From: Rhodospirillum sp.
GTDB lineage: Bacteria; Pseudomonadota; Alphaproteobacteria; Rhodospirillales; Rhodospirillaceae
Direction: 5' to 3'
Assembly (NCBI GenBank): GCA_021741145.1
Contig: JAIOYK010000057.1
Location: 1-35,742, forward strand
Length of the DNA stretch: 35,742 nt
The number at the start of each line of letters is the position of its first letter. Position 1 is the stretch's first letter. Under the pieces are notes generated by a model that searched no databases, had not been told where the DNA came from, and saw only the letters and a list, made by a program, of their open reading frames with translations. The position numbers and the translations under genes are program-made. Positions 8,170 to 15,805 of the stretch are shown piece by piece.

Positions 8170-8745
8170 ATGGCCGTCAGTCCTTTCGATCCCAACACCG
8201 CGCCCCCGGGGCCGCGGATCACCCTGGTCCTGGGGGGAGCGCGGTCGGGCAAGAGTGCCCTGGCGGAACGGATCGTCGCCGCCCATGCCGGGCAACGGCT
8301 CTACGTGGCGACGGCTCAAGCCTTCGACGAGGAAATGAAAGCCCGCATCGCCGCCCATCGGGACCGACGGGACTCGGGGTGGGAGACGGTGGAGGCGCCC
8401 ATGAACCTGCCCGCGGTCCTGATGGCCCGGGGAAAGACTCCCGAAATGCCGGTGTTGGTGGATTGCCTGTCCCTGTGGCTGTCCAACCTGATGCTCGCCG
8501 AGCGGCCCGAGGAGCCAGCCATCTCCGCCCTGGAGGCCGCCCTGGCCAACAGCCGCGCGCCCGTCGTGCTGGTTTCCAATGAAGTCGGCCTGTCCATTGT
8601 TCCCGATACGCCCCTGGGCCGCCGGTTTCGCGATGCGCAGGGCATCTTGAACCAGCGGGTCGCCGCGCTCGCGGGCCGGGTGATCCTGTGCGTCGCCGGG
8701 TTGCCCATCCTCCTGAAAGACCTACCGGAAGAGGATCCAACATGA
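8170..8745 (+). CDS. cobU: Adenosylcobinamide kinase / adenosylcobinamide-phosphate guanylyltransferase
   Basis: This phosphorylates adenosylcobinamide and then guanylylates it, making the AdoCbi-GDP used by CobS (called CobP in aerobic-pathway organisms). The 191-residue protein has P-loop 'GGARSGKS', 'ATAQAFDEEM', the guanylylated His in 'RIAAHRDRR', 'VLVDCLSLWLSNLM' and 'VSNEVGLSIVPDTPLGRRFRD'. I placed the start at ATG 8170, with GGGGCGGA upstream; an in-frame ATG at 8119 lies inside the preceding gene. The stop overlaps the next gene's start by ATGA. Confidence 0.95.
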   Translation: MAVSPFDPNTAPPGPRITLVLGGARSGKSALAERIVAAHAGQRLYVATAQAFDEEMKARIAAHRDRRDSGWETVEAPMNLPAVLMARGKTPEMPVLVDCLSLWLSNLMLAERPEEPAISALEAALANSRAPVVLVSNEVGLSIVPDTPLGRRFRDAQGILNQRVAALAGRVILCVAGLPILLKDLPEEDPT

Positions 8746-9800
8746 CCCAATCCCCCGCGCGGCGTGCCCCCACCCGCATCCCCACGACCGTGATCACCGG
8801 TTTCCTTGGGGCGGGCAAGACAACCCTGATCCGCCACCTCATGGAGAACGCCGGAGGGCGGCGCATCGCCTTGATCATCAATGAATTCGGTGACGTGGGC
8901 ATGGATCGGGAGATCCTGGCCGCCTGTGGCGTGGAAGGCTGCACCGAGGACGACATCGTGGAACTGGCCAACGGATGCATCTGCTGCACGGTGGCCGACG
9001 ACTTCCTGCCCACCATGGAGGCCCTGTTGGCTCGGGCCGCTCCGCCCGAGCATATCATCATCGAGACCTCGGGGTTGGCTCTGCCCAAGCCGTTGGTGAA
9101 GGCCTTCGATTGGCCCGCCATTCGATCCCGGGTGACCGTGGACGGGGTGGTGGCCGTGGTTGATGGGCGGGCGGTGCTCGACGGATTCTTCGCCGGAGAC
9201 CTGGCGGGCATGGCCGCCCAGAAGGCGGCGGATCCGGCCCTCGACCATGACAACCCCTTGGAAGAGGTCTTCGAGGATCAGGTGCTCTGCGCCGACATGG
9301 TGGTGCTCAACAAGGCCGATCTGCTGGCCCCGGGGGAGTTGGACACCCTGGTCAAGGCCCTGGAGGCGGAGGCGCGTCCGGGGACCCGCATGGTCCCCGT
9401 GGAGCACGGTCGGGTGGATCCGGCGGTGGTGCTCGGTTTGGTCGCCGGCGTGGAGGATGACCTCGCCGCCCGCCCCAGCCACCACGATACCGAGGAGGAC
9501 CATGACCATGACGACTTCGAGAGCTTCGTGGTCGAGATTGGACCCGTTCGCGAACCGACCGCCTATGCCAAGGCCCTGACTGCGGTGGTCGAGGCCCATG
9601 GCATCCTGCGGGTGAAGGGCTATCTGGACGTGCCGGGGAAACCCATGCGGCATCTGTTGCAGGGCGTGGGGCCGCGCATGGCGGGCTATTTCGATCGCCC
9701 CTGGAAGGGGGACGAATCCCGCCAGGGCCGTCTGGTGGTCATCGGCCTGAGGGGGCTGAACGAGAGCGTGATTCGGGAGGCCATCGGGAAGCTGGTCTGA
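8742..9800 (+). CDS. cobW: CobW-family G3E GTPase / metallochaperone
   Basis: G3E GTPases deliver or insert metals. CobW proteins sit with cobalamin genes and are thought to supply cobalt to the cobaltochelatase. The 352-residue protein has Walker A 'GFLGAGKTTL' near 22-31, the CxCC metal site in 'NGCICCTV' near 78-85, 'IIETSGLALPKP' (switch region), 'NKADLL' (guanine specificity) and a His/Asp-rich stretch 'HHDTEEDHDHDD' near 246-257 before the C-terminal CobW domain. It starts at ATG 8742, overlapping the cobU stop by ATGA. It ends 5 bases before the stop of the convergent histidine kinase gene. Aerobic-pathway cobN, its usual partner, is not in the window. Confidence 0.94.
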   Translation: MTQSPARRAPTRIPTTVITGFLGAGKTTLIRHLMENAGGRRIALIINEFGDVGMDREILAACGVEGCTEDDIVELANGCICCTVADDFLPTMEALLARAAPPEHIIIETSGLALPKPLVKAFDWPAIRSRVTVDGVVAVVDGRAVLDGFFAGDLAGMAAQKAADPALDHDNPLEEVFEDQVLCADMVVLNKADLLAPGELDTLVKALEAEARPGTRMVPVEHGRVDPAVVLGLVAGVEDDLAARPSHHDTEEDHDHDDFESFVVEIGPVREPTAYAKALTAVVEAHGILRVKGYLDVPGKPMRHLLQGVGPRMAGYFDRPWKGDESRQGRLVVIGLRGLNESVIREAIGKLV

Positions 9801-9805
9801 CGGGA

Positions 9806-11392
9806 TCAGGCCATGACCGGCTTTTTCAGCCGGACGGTGACCGTCAGGCCCCCCCCTTCCGCGTCGTCCAGGGTGATGGTTCCGCCATGGGCCTCGATCA
9901 CCGCGCCGACCATGGTCAGGCCCAGGCCGTTGCCCGGAGTGGTGCGGGATTGGTCGAGGCGGGCGAAGCGCTCGAAGACCCGCTTCCGGTCGGCCTTGGG
10001 GATACCGGGGCCCCGGTCCGTCAGGGTGACGACCGGGGTGCCGTTCTCCTGGGTCAGGCGCAGGGAGATGGTGCCTTCGGGCGGAGAGAATTTCACGGCG
10101 TTGTCCATCAGGTTGGCGAAGGCCTGGAACAGTAGGTCCCGGTCTCCATCCACCATGGCCGCTTGGGTGATGTCCGTTTCCAGCCGTGCGCCCGCGTCTT
10201 CGGCGACGGCGTCGTAAAGGTCGACGACGTCGGTCAGCAACGCGGTCAGATTGATCGGCGCGAAGGCCATTCGACGCCCGCCTGTCTCCACCTGGGCGAT
10301 GCGCAGCAGGGCGCTGAAGGTGGACAGCAACCCATCCACTTCCCTCAGGGCATGGGCGATGCCCTCCCGGTCCGTCTCCTCGGCGCAGTCCGATTGCAGA
10401 CTTTCGAGGCGATTGCGCAGCCGGGAAAGGGGCGTCCTCAGGTCATGGGCGATGGTGTCCGAGACATGGCGCACCCCCTCCATCAGGGATTCGATGCGGG
10501 TCAGCATGGCGTTCAGATTGGCGGAAAGCTGGTCGAAGTCGTCTCCGTCCAAGCCCTTGCCCTGGGGGACGCGGCGGGAGAGATCCCCGCCCATGATCTC
10601 CCGGCTCGCCTGGGTTACGCCCTCCAGGCGGCGGCCGAAGCGGCGGCTCATGATCCAACCGCCGAGCAGGGCCAACAGGGCCGTGGCGAACAGGCCCAGG
10701 CGCATGGCGAAGGCCATGCGGCCCAACAGAGCCTCCACGGCGCCCATGTCCCGACCGACCAACAGGCGGTTCCCACCGGGTAGGGAAAGGGTGACCAGCC
10801 GCACGTCGCCCGGCTCCCAGGGAGGGGGGCGCATGTTGTCCATGTGATCCATGGCATGGTTGGAGTCCAAGGGGGAAAACTTCGGTCCCATGGGGTGGGG
10901 CCATCCTGGCCCGATGCCGCCGAGACCCCCATTCGCCCCCCCGCCCAATCCTCCGCCGTGGCCACGGCCGGGAGGCAGGTTGGCGGTGACGTCCGTCAAG
11001 GGAAGGACATCCCGTTCCACGACGGAGCGGCCCTGAAGGGGCACGCTTTCGGGCCAATGGGTCAGGTTCCCGGCGATGGGCGTGCCATCGGCCTTGGTCA
11101 ACAGGAAGACCGCCTGATTTTCCCCCGCCATTCGGGCTTGACGGACCAGTTGAACCGCGAGCCCTCGGGGGCCCCTGTTTTGGGCGGCGCCGCGCAGCAA
11201 GGAGATATCCTCGGCGATCGCCAGATCCACCTGGGTGCGCAGGGCGTGGGCGGTGAGCAGGTAGACGCCCCCCATCAGCAGGGCCGAGGCCCCGCCGAAG
11301 AGCAGCAGGAAGGTCAAGGCCATGCGCGACGCCACGCCCTGGGGCAGCAGGCGAAGGCGTCGGCGGCTCTCAGTCCCGTTGGACAAGGACAT
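9806..11392 (-). CDS. Sensor histidine kinase with His/Met/Gly-rich periplasmic insert
   Basis: This 528-residue membrane kinase partners the regulator encoded just upstream. TM1 is near 24-48 and TM2 near 229-248, with a periplasmic domain between. HAMP spans about 249-302. The H box 'DTIAHDLRTPLSRLRNR' has the phosphorylated His at 316, with N box 'NLMDNAVKFS' near 427-436, G1 'DRGPGIP' near 459-465 and G2 'GNGLGLTMV' near 487-495. The periplasmic domain contains a Gly-rich insert at 142-190 with scattered His and Met ('GWPHPM', 'NHAMDHMDNM'), which suggests metal contact. Its start overlaps the end of the regulator gene by 23 bases, with AAGAGGG 8 bases upstream. Confidence 0.92.
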   Translation of the reverse strand: MSLSNGTESRRRLRLLPQGVASRMALTFLLLFGGASALLMGGVYLLTAHALRTQVDLAIAEDISLLRGAAQNRGPRGLAVQLVRQARMAGENQAVFLLTKADGTPIAGNLTHWPESVPLQGRSVVERDVLPLTDVTANLPPGRGHGGGLGGGANGGLGGIGPGWPHPMGPKFSPLDSNHAMDHMDNMRPPPWEPGDVRLVTLSLPGGNRLLVGRDMGAVEALLGRMAFAMRLGLFATALLALLGGWIMSRRFGRRLEGVTQASREIMGGDLSRRVPQGKGLDGDDFDQLSANLNAMLTRIESLMEGVRHVSDTIAHDLRTPLSRLRNRLESLQSDCAEETDREGIAHALREVDGLLSTFSALLRIAQVETGGRRMAFAPINLTALLTDVVDLYDAVAEDAGARLETDITQAAMVDGDRDLLFQAFANLMDNAVKFSPPEGTISLRLTQENGTPVVTLTDRGPGIPKADRKRVFERFARLDQSRTTPGNGLGLTMVGAVIEAHGGTITLDDAEGGGLTVTVRLKKPVMA

Positions 11393-12050
11393 AGCCCGAC
11401 CCTCTTATGGTCTCCAGGAAGGAGGTCTCGAACCCCTCGTCCATTTTGCGGCGTAGGCGGCTGATATGGACATCGACCACGTTGGTCTGGGGGTCGAAGT
11501 GGTAGTCCCAGACGTTTTCCAGCAGCATGGTTCGGGTCACCACCTGCCCCGCGTGGCGCAGCAGGTATTCGAGCAGCCGGAATTCGCGGGGTTGCAGGTC
11601 GATGGTCTTGCCGGCCCGGGTCACCTTGCGGGATAGGAGATCCATTTCCACGTCGGCGCCCCGCAATTTGGTTTGTTCCCCGTTCTCCGATCCAGTCCGA
11701 CGGATCAGGGCGTCGATGCGGGCCAGCAGTTCGGAAAAGGCGAAGGGTTTGACCAGGTAGTCGTCGCCTCCGGCGCGCAGACCCTTGACCCTGTCGTCCA
11801 CTTCGCCCAGGGCCGAGAGGAACAAGACCGGGGTGGTGTTGTCCGAGGCCCGGAGAGTCCGGACGATGGTCAGGCCGTCCACATTGGGCAACATGCGATC
11901 AACAACGAGCAGGTCATAGGATTCCGCGGCCGCCTGGTAGAGGCCGTCCCGGCCATCGGCGACGGCGTCCACCACATGGCCGGCCTCTTTCAGGCCCTTG
12001 GTCAAATGGGCGGAGACGTCCTTGTCGTCCTCGATCACCAGGATGCGCAT
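11370..12050 (-). CDS. OmpR/PhoB-family response regulator
   Basis: This 226-residue transcription factor has a receiver domain with acidic pocket 'EDDKD' (7-11), phosphoacceptor D51 in 'VVDRMLP', S79 and K101 ('LVKPF'). A winged-helix DNA-binding domain follows ('LQPREFRLLEYLLRHAG', 'TNVVDVHISRLRRKMD', 'ETIRGSGYVL'). The kinase gene overlaps its 3' end, so the two are translationally coupled. The gene upstream encodes a PepSY protein, and such proteins are often the target and modulator of this kind of two-component system. The inducing signal is not visible; metal is a guess from the neighbours. Confidence 0.94.
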   Translation of the reverse strand: MRILVIEDDKDVSAHLTKGLKEAGHVVDAVADGRDGLYQAAAESYDLLVVDRMLPNVDGLTIVRTLRASDNTTPVLFLSALGEVDDRVKGLRAGGDDYLVKPFAFSELLARIDALIRRTGSENGEQTKLRGADVEMDLLSRKVTRAGKTIDLQPREFRLLEYLLRHAGQVVTRTMLLENVWDYHFDPQTNVVDVHISRLRRKMDEGFETSFLETIRGSGYVLVQRD

Positions 12051-12077
12051 GGTGAGTCCCTTCCTGTTCCTTCACGG

Positions 12078-12112
12078 GGTGACGCCCCCGCTTCAAGAAG
12101 GGGGGCGTCACC
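12078..12112 (-). terminator. 12-bp hairpin between the PepSY gene and the response regulator
   Basis: GGTGACGCCCCC (12078-12089) pairs perfectly with GGGGGCGTCACC (12101-12112) around an 11-base loop that can itself pair CTT with AAG. No U tract follows on either strand. It could be a partial terminator, an mRNA-stabilising 3' end for the PepSY transcript, or an attenuator reducing read-through into the two-component genes. Confidence 0.6.
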
Positions 12113-12138
12113 GAACCAATCTTATCCTATCGTTTGGC

Positions 12139-13152
12139 CTATTGGTTGGTTATCGGACCACGGAGTCCCTGGCCTTGGCCGATACCCTGACCCGGACCCA
12201 TGCCCTGGCCCTGGCCCATACCCTGGCCCGGACCCATGCCCTGGCCTTGGCCCATACCCGGTCCCTGGCCGATACCCTGGCCCGGACCCATGATCCAGCC
12301 CTGGCCCGCGCATGGTCCCAGGCCGACACCTTGGGTCATACACGGCCTCTGGCTCATGCCTTGGCCCATACCCGGTCCCTGGCCCATGCCCATGCCCATG
12401 CCCGGACGCCGTCCGCCGCCGTTCATGGCCATCTGTTGGACCCGCAGGACGTCGCCGCTGTTCGGGTCGATGAAGACCACGGAGGAAGACGCGTTGGTCC
12501 CATCGGTGGGCTGGACGGTGATCACCCAAGCGGTGTCGGTGCCCCACTGGGCGCCCCGCAGCATGGTGGCGGTGCCGCCGTCGGTGGCGGCGACGGCCTT
12601 GATGACGGCGTCACTGGGGGAGACCTTGGCCTTGCTCAGGTCGGCGGGACCGTTGGCGCGGCCAAACCCGCCGCTTCCTGGACCCCCCATTCCTGGACCC
12701 CCCATTCCTGGACCCCCCATGCCCATCACGCCCATCAGGCCGGTGGCCGATCCGACAACCGCGCTTTCGCCGGTGGCGCCATCGACGGTCACCATGGTGC
12801 GGGTATCGCCGTCGAACAAAGCGACCATATAGGTGGGATGCAACTCAGGGGCGGCGAAGGCGTTGCGCTTTCCCTGGGCCATGGCCGGGGCGAACGGCGC
12901 CAGACGGGCCATGACGACGGAGCCGGACACATTGTCCTGGTCCTGGGCTTTGGTGATGGCTTGGTCCAGGGTCACGGTGGTGCTTTTCAGGGCTTCCTGG
13001 GTGAGGATGGCCCGACCGCCCATGGCGCTTCCCCTGGGACCGTAGCCCAGTTGACCACAACCGCCGCCGCCACCGCCAAAAGCGAAGGCGAGGGCCGGAG
13101 CGGACACCGCGGTGGCGACCAGGGCGGAGATGATGATCAGACGGCGTGTCAT
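12139..13152 (-). CDS. Secreted double-PepSY protein with Met/Gly/Gln-rich repeat tail
   Basis: This 337-residue protein starts with a signal peptide (1-24, 'RRLIIISALVATAVSAPALAFA') and a Gly-rich stretch. PepSY-like domain 1 spans about 55-130 ('VTLDQAITKAQ' to 'VTVDGATGESAVV'). A MGGPG repeat linker covers about 143-160 and PepSY-like domain 2 about 175-241 ('VSPSDAVIKAVAAT' to 'FIDPNSGDVLRVQQM'). The tail at 245-337 is almost only Gly, Met, Gln and Pro in GQGMGPGQ-type repeats. PepSY domains are known as periplasmic inhibitor or interaction domains. Met-rich tails of this kind can bind Cu(I) (inference). AGAGG lies before the ATG. It is transcribed toward the two-component genes, about 90 bases away. 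Confidence 0.85.
   Translation of the reverse strand: MTRRLIIISALVATAVSAPALAFAFGGGGGGCGQLGYGPRGSAMGGRAILTQEALKSTTVTLDQAITKAQDQDNVSGSVVMARLAPFAPAMAQGKRNAFAAPELHPTYMVALFDGDTRTMVTVDGATGESAVVGSATGLMGVMGMGGPGMGGPGMGGPGSGGFGRANGPADLSKAKVSPSDAVIKAVAATDGGTATMLRGAQWGTDTAWVITVQPTDGTNASSSVVFIDPNSGDVLRVQQMAMNGGGRRPGMGMGMGQGPGMGQGMSQRPCMTQGVGLGPCAGQGWIMGPGQGIGQGPGMGQGQGMGPGQGMGQGQGMGPGQGIGQGQGLRGPITNQ
12194..12265 (-). repeat. Two 36-base tandem repeats inside the PepSY gene tail
   Basis: Copies at 12194-12229 and 12230-12265 differ at a few positions. Degenerate copies extend the pattern over roughly 12150-12410. Each unit encodes 12 residues of the Gly/Met/Gln/Pro tail. The 36-base period keeps frame, so this is a coding repeat that can grow or shrink without breaking the gene. 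Confidence 0.8.
12676..12720 (-). repeat. Three perfect 15-base tandem repeats encoding MGGPG
   Basis: TCCTGGACCCCCCAT occurs three times in a row without change (12676-12690, 12691-12705, 12706-12720). It encodes a five-residue repeat in the linker between the two PepSY domains. Perfect identity suggests recent expansion. Confidence 0.9.
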
Positions 13153-13236
13153 GGTGTGTTCCTCTTCTCTTCGGAATGTCTTGTGCCGATAAGAGGATCA
13201 TGGCACCGGACCCCTGTCGGGGGTGTGGCCGGGGGG

Positions 13237-13863
13237 TTAACTCTTCGTAATGTCGGCGGTGAAGCGGGCGAGGATTCGTCCCAGGGCATCCCGAAGCCCT
13301 TGGGTGGCGGTGGGCACGGTCCGGTCGGCGACGGGGACAACCTCCGCATAAGTGGCCAAGAGCTTGACGTCGTCGGTCAGGGGGTCAAGCAGGGAGAGTT
13401 CCAGGGAGAGGGCCACCGAAGCCCCTCCCTCGCCTTCTGGCGGAACCACGTGTTCCATGCGCAACACGCGCCCCAGGATCAGCAGGTCGGCCCGGACCCG
13501 CAGGGCCGGCGTGACCACCTTGGCGAAGGCATGGGAGGCCCGCAGGTAATTGACCATCTGGTCCCGCAGCAGAATGGCTGGGGTCTCTTCCCAGAAATGA
13601 TAGGAGTATTGCTCCAGGATCTGGCCGTCGCTTCGTGTGGTGAAGGCGATGGCCCGATCCCCCAGGGTTCCCTTGGCGTCGAACCGTCCGACTTCGACCA
13701 TGCGCGGATCGGTCACCGGGACGGGGACGATTTGGGATGGGGGAATGTCGAGGCGATAGAACACGTCCGACGGCGGGGCGCCCTCCATGGCGCAGGCCCC
13801 CAGCAGGAGGGCCGCGCCCAGTAGAGGGGCGGCGAGTGTGGCGAGTCGGCGGTGGAGGGACAT
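13237..13863 (-). CDS. ABC-type transport auxiliary lipoprotein (PqiC/DUF330-like)
   Basis: This 208-residue protein has a lipoprotein signal: a hydrophobic stretch ending 'LLLGACAM', with the lipidated Cys at about 24. The mature part begins 'DVFYRLDIPPSQIV', the usual opening of the auxiliary lipoproteins that accompany MCE-type lipid transporters, and contains 'ILEQYSYHFWEETPAILLRDQM', also typical. It is last in the Mla-type operon, 74 bases after the MCE gene, and would act at the inner face of the outer membrane as acceptor or donor of the transported lipid (inference from family). AAGGAACC precedes the ATG. Confidence 0.88.
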   Translation of the reverse strand: MSLHRRLATLAAPLLGAALLLGACAMEGAPPSDVFYRLDIPPSQIVPVPVTDPRMVEVGRFDAKGTLGDRAIAFTTRSDGQILEQYSYHFWEETPAILLRDQMVNYLRASHAFAKVVTPALRVRADLLILGRVLRMEHVVPPEGEGGASVALSLELSLLDPLTDDVKLLATYAEVVPVADRTVPTATQGLRDALGRILARFTADITKS

Positions 13864-13879
13864 GGTCCGGTTCCTTCAA

Positions 13880-13907
13880 TGGTCTTGAGGGAGCAGTGGT
13901 CTTGAGG
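13880..13907. repeat. Short direct repeat upstream of the auxiliary lipoprotein gene
   Basis: TGGTCTTGAGG occurs at 13880-13890 and 13897-13907, a 17-base period, in the gap between the MCE gene and the lipoprotein gene. No function is evident. Confidence 0.6.
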
Positions 13908-13937
13908 AAGAAGCGTTCGAGGGAAGGGCGGAGCCAT

Positions 13938-14912
13938 TCAGGGACTCTTTTCCTCCGGCGACCCACCTCTCAACAGGGTCCCGGGGTTCTGGCGAATAAC
14001 CCGGCTGAATTCCTTCAAGTCCCGGGTGGCCCCTTCCAGGTTGAAGGTGATGGTGTCGATGCTGGTTGATAGAGTCCGCAGGGTATGGCGCAGGTCGCGC
14101 AGCGAGGCGTCCACCTGAGGTCCCCCCCGGTCGACGATGCCATCCACGGCGCGCACAATCTTGTTCAGGCCGTCACCACTGCCCTTGAGCTGGGCGCCCA
14201 AGGCGGCCAAGTCGCCGGTGAACGCGGCCAGGTCGTCGATGGAGGTATTTATCTGCTCCACGTTCTTGTTGGACAGGACCTCGTCGTTCAGGCGCCGGGT
14301 GAATTCGTCCACCCGGCTGATCAGTGAAGGCATCCGGTCGGCCATGGCGTCGGTCACCGCGCGGGCGTCCTTCAGGATAGACGGGACGGACTCCGTCATG
14401 CTGGTGCCCAGGATGTCGGCATAGGTGTTGAGCTTGGCCAGAAGGGGGCGCAGTCCCTCCTGGGACAGGCCGTTGAATTCACTGGCGATGTCCCCCAGGG
14501 CGGCGAACATGCCGCCCCCCGCGCCGCTGGGAATCTCCGATCCGGGGGCGATCAGATCCTTGCCCTCGCCCCCCTTGATGTCGATGGTCACCGCGGCCAG
14601 TAGACCCGAGGCGGCGATTGTCGCCGTGCTGCCTTCGGGGATATGCCAGCCTTCCTGGACGGAGAGTTCCAGGCGGAAGGTGGTACCCTCGGGCGTCTGG
14701 CTTGGAGTGATCTCTTCCACCTGACCCACGCGGTAGCCCTCGTAGAGCACCTGGGTGCCGTATTTGATGCCACCCACATTGGAATAGGTGGCGTAATAGG
14801 TGTCCGTGGATCCGGAGTGTCCGCTGATCATCGACGCGGCGACGATGATGCCGATGATCATGGCGAGGACGAAGATCCCGACGATCAGGTGGTTGGCGCG
14901 GCTGGCGTTCAT
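13938..14912 (-). CDS. mlaD: MCE/MlaD-family lipid transport protein
   Basis: This is the substrate-binding, periplasm-spanning part of an Mla-type phospholipid transporter. The 324-residue protein has one N-terminal transmembrane anchor (about 8-28, 'LIVGIFVLAMIIGIIVAASMI'), an MCE domain at about 38-117 ('TYYATYSNVGGIKYGTQV', 'GYRVGQVEEI', 'GSTATIAASGLLAAVTI') and a long helical C-terminal region that likely forms a coiled tunnel or barrel ('DLRHTLRTLSTSIDTI'). It lies 37 bases after the ATPase gene. The extended C-terminal helix is longer than in E. coli MlaD (183 residues) and closer to the longer MCE proteins of other proteobacteria. Confidence 0.93.
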   Translation of the reverse strand: MNASRANHLIVGIFVLAMIIGIIVAASMISGHSGSTDTYYATYSNVGGIKYGTQVLYEGYRVGQVEEITPSQTPEGTTFRLELSVQEGWHIPEGSTATIAASGLLAAVTIDIKGGEGKDLIAPGSEIPSGAGGGMFAALGDIASEFNGLSQEGLRPLLAKLNTYADILGTSMTESVPSILKDARAVTDAMADRMPSLISRVDEFTRRLNDEVLSNKNVEQINTSIDDLAAFTGDLAALGAQLKGSGDGLNKIVRAVDGIVDRGGPQVDASLRDLRHTLRTLSTSIDTITFNLEGATRDLKEFSRVIRQNPGTLLRGGSPEEKSP

Positions 14913-14949
14913 GTCGGTCCCCCGGTTCCCAAAGTGTCTTTGGTTGGGC

Positions 14950-15798
14950 TCATGTGCCCCCCTCCGTCAAGCGGCGGAGGTATTCCTCCGGATCCAGCTC
15001 GGTGCGTTCGATGCGGCGGTTCAGAAGGTCTTGGATCCGTTCGTTGTCGCTGCGGCGGATATTCTCCACGGTGTCGATGGCCAGGATGGTTCCCCGGTCG
15101 AGGACACAGATCCGGTCGGCGATCTTGAAGGCGCTTTCCAATTCGTGGGTCACCACGACCACCGACATGCCCATGGCGTCGCGCAGGCGCAGGATCAATT
15201 CGTCGATGGCCGCGGCCACCACCGGGTCGAGTCCGGCCGATGGTTCGTCGCAGAACAGAATCTTCGGATCCATGATGATGGCCCGGGCGAAAGCGGCGCG
15301 CTTGATCATGCCGCCGGACAGCTCCGCGGGCATCAGGTTTTCGAACCCGGCCAGGTCCACGACCTCGAGTTTCAGGCGGGCCATGATCTCCATGGTGCTC
15401 ACGGCCAGATCGGTGTGCTCCCGCAAGGGAAGCATGATGTTTTCCCCCACGGTCATGGAGGAGAAGAGCGCCCCCCCCTGGAAGGCCACGCCGATCTTCT
15501 GGCGCAGCCGGGACAGGTCGCGCTTGGCGATGGCGTTGATGTCCTGGCCCAGGATCCGGATGGATCCGCTGGTGGGCTGCAACAGACCCAGCAGGTGGTT
15601 CAGCAAGGTGGTCTTGCCCGATCCGGACCCGCCCATGATGACCAGGATTTCCCCGGCCCGCACGGCCAGGGAGATGTCCTTGAGGATCTTCCGGTCCCCA
15701 TAATGGGTCACCAGGTCGCGGACGGAAACGGCCACCTCTTCGACGGGGCGGGAAAAGGGGTCGGAACCAGAGGCTCTCTGGTTGGAGATCGGGCTCAT
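14950..15798 (-). CDS. mlaF: Mla-type ABC transporter ATP-binding protein
   Basis: This cytoplasmic ATPase powers the Mla-type lipid transporter. The 282 residues include Walker A 'GGSGSGKTTLLN' near 56-67, Q loop 'VAFQGGALFSSM' (the GALF pattern is typical of MlaF), signature 'LSGGMIKRAAFARA', Walker B 'ILFCDEPSAGLDPV' and H loop 'VVVTHELES'. About 20 extra residues precede the domain. It starts 7 bases after the permease stop, so the two are tightly coupled. Confidence 0.95.
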   Translation of the reverse strand: MSPISNQRASGSDPFSRPVEEVAVSVRDLVTHYGDRKILKDISLAVRAGEILVIMGGSGSGKTTLLNHLLGLLQPTSGSIRILGQDINAIAKRDLSRLRQKIGVAFQGGALFSSMTVGENIMLPLREHTDLAVSTMEIMARLKLEVVDLAGFENLMPAELSGGMIKRAAFARAIIMDPKILFCDEPSAGLDPVVAAAIDELILRLRDAMGMSVVVVTHELESAFKIADRICVLDRGTILAIDTVENIRRSDNERIQDLLNRRIERTELDPEEYLRRLTEGGT

Positions 15799-15805
15799 GG
15801 TGGGG

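Noticed and set aside
12150-12410. CRISPR-like array
   Set aside because: Repeats are contiguous 36-base coding units with no unique spacers.
11998-13824. Plus-strand open frame of about 600 codons over the PepSY and lipoprotein genes
   Set aside because: It is antisense to a gene with a signal peptide and PepSY domains. The repeat period of three keeps this frame open by chance.
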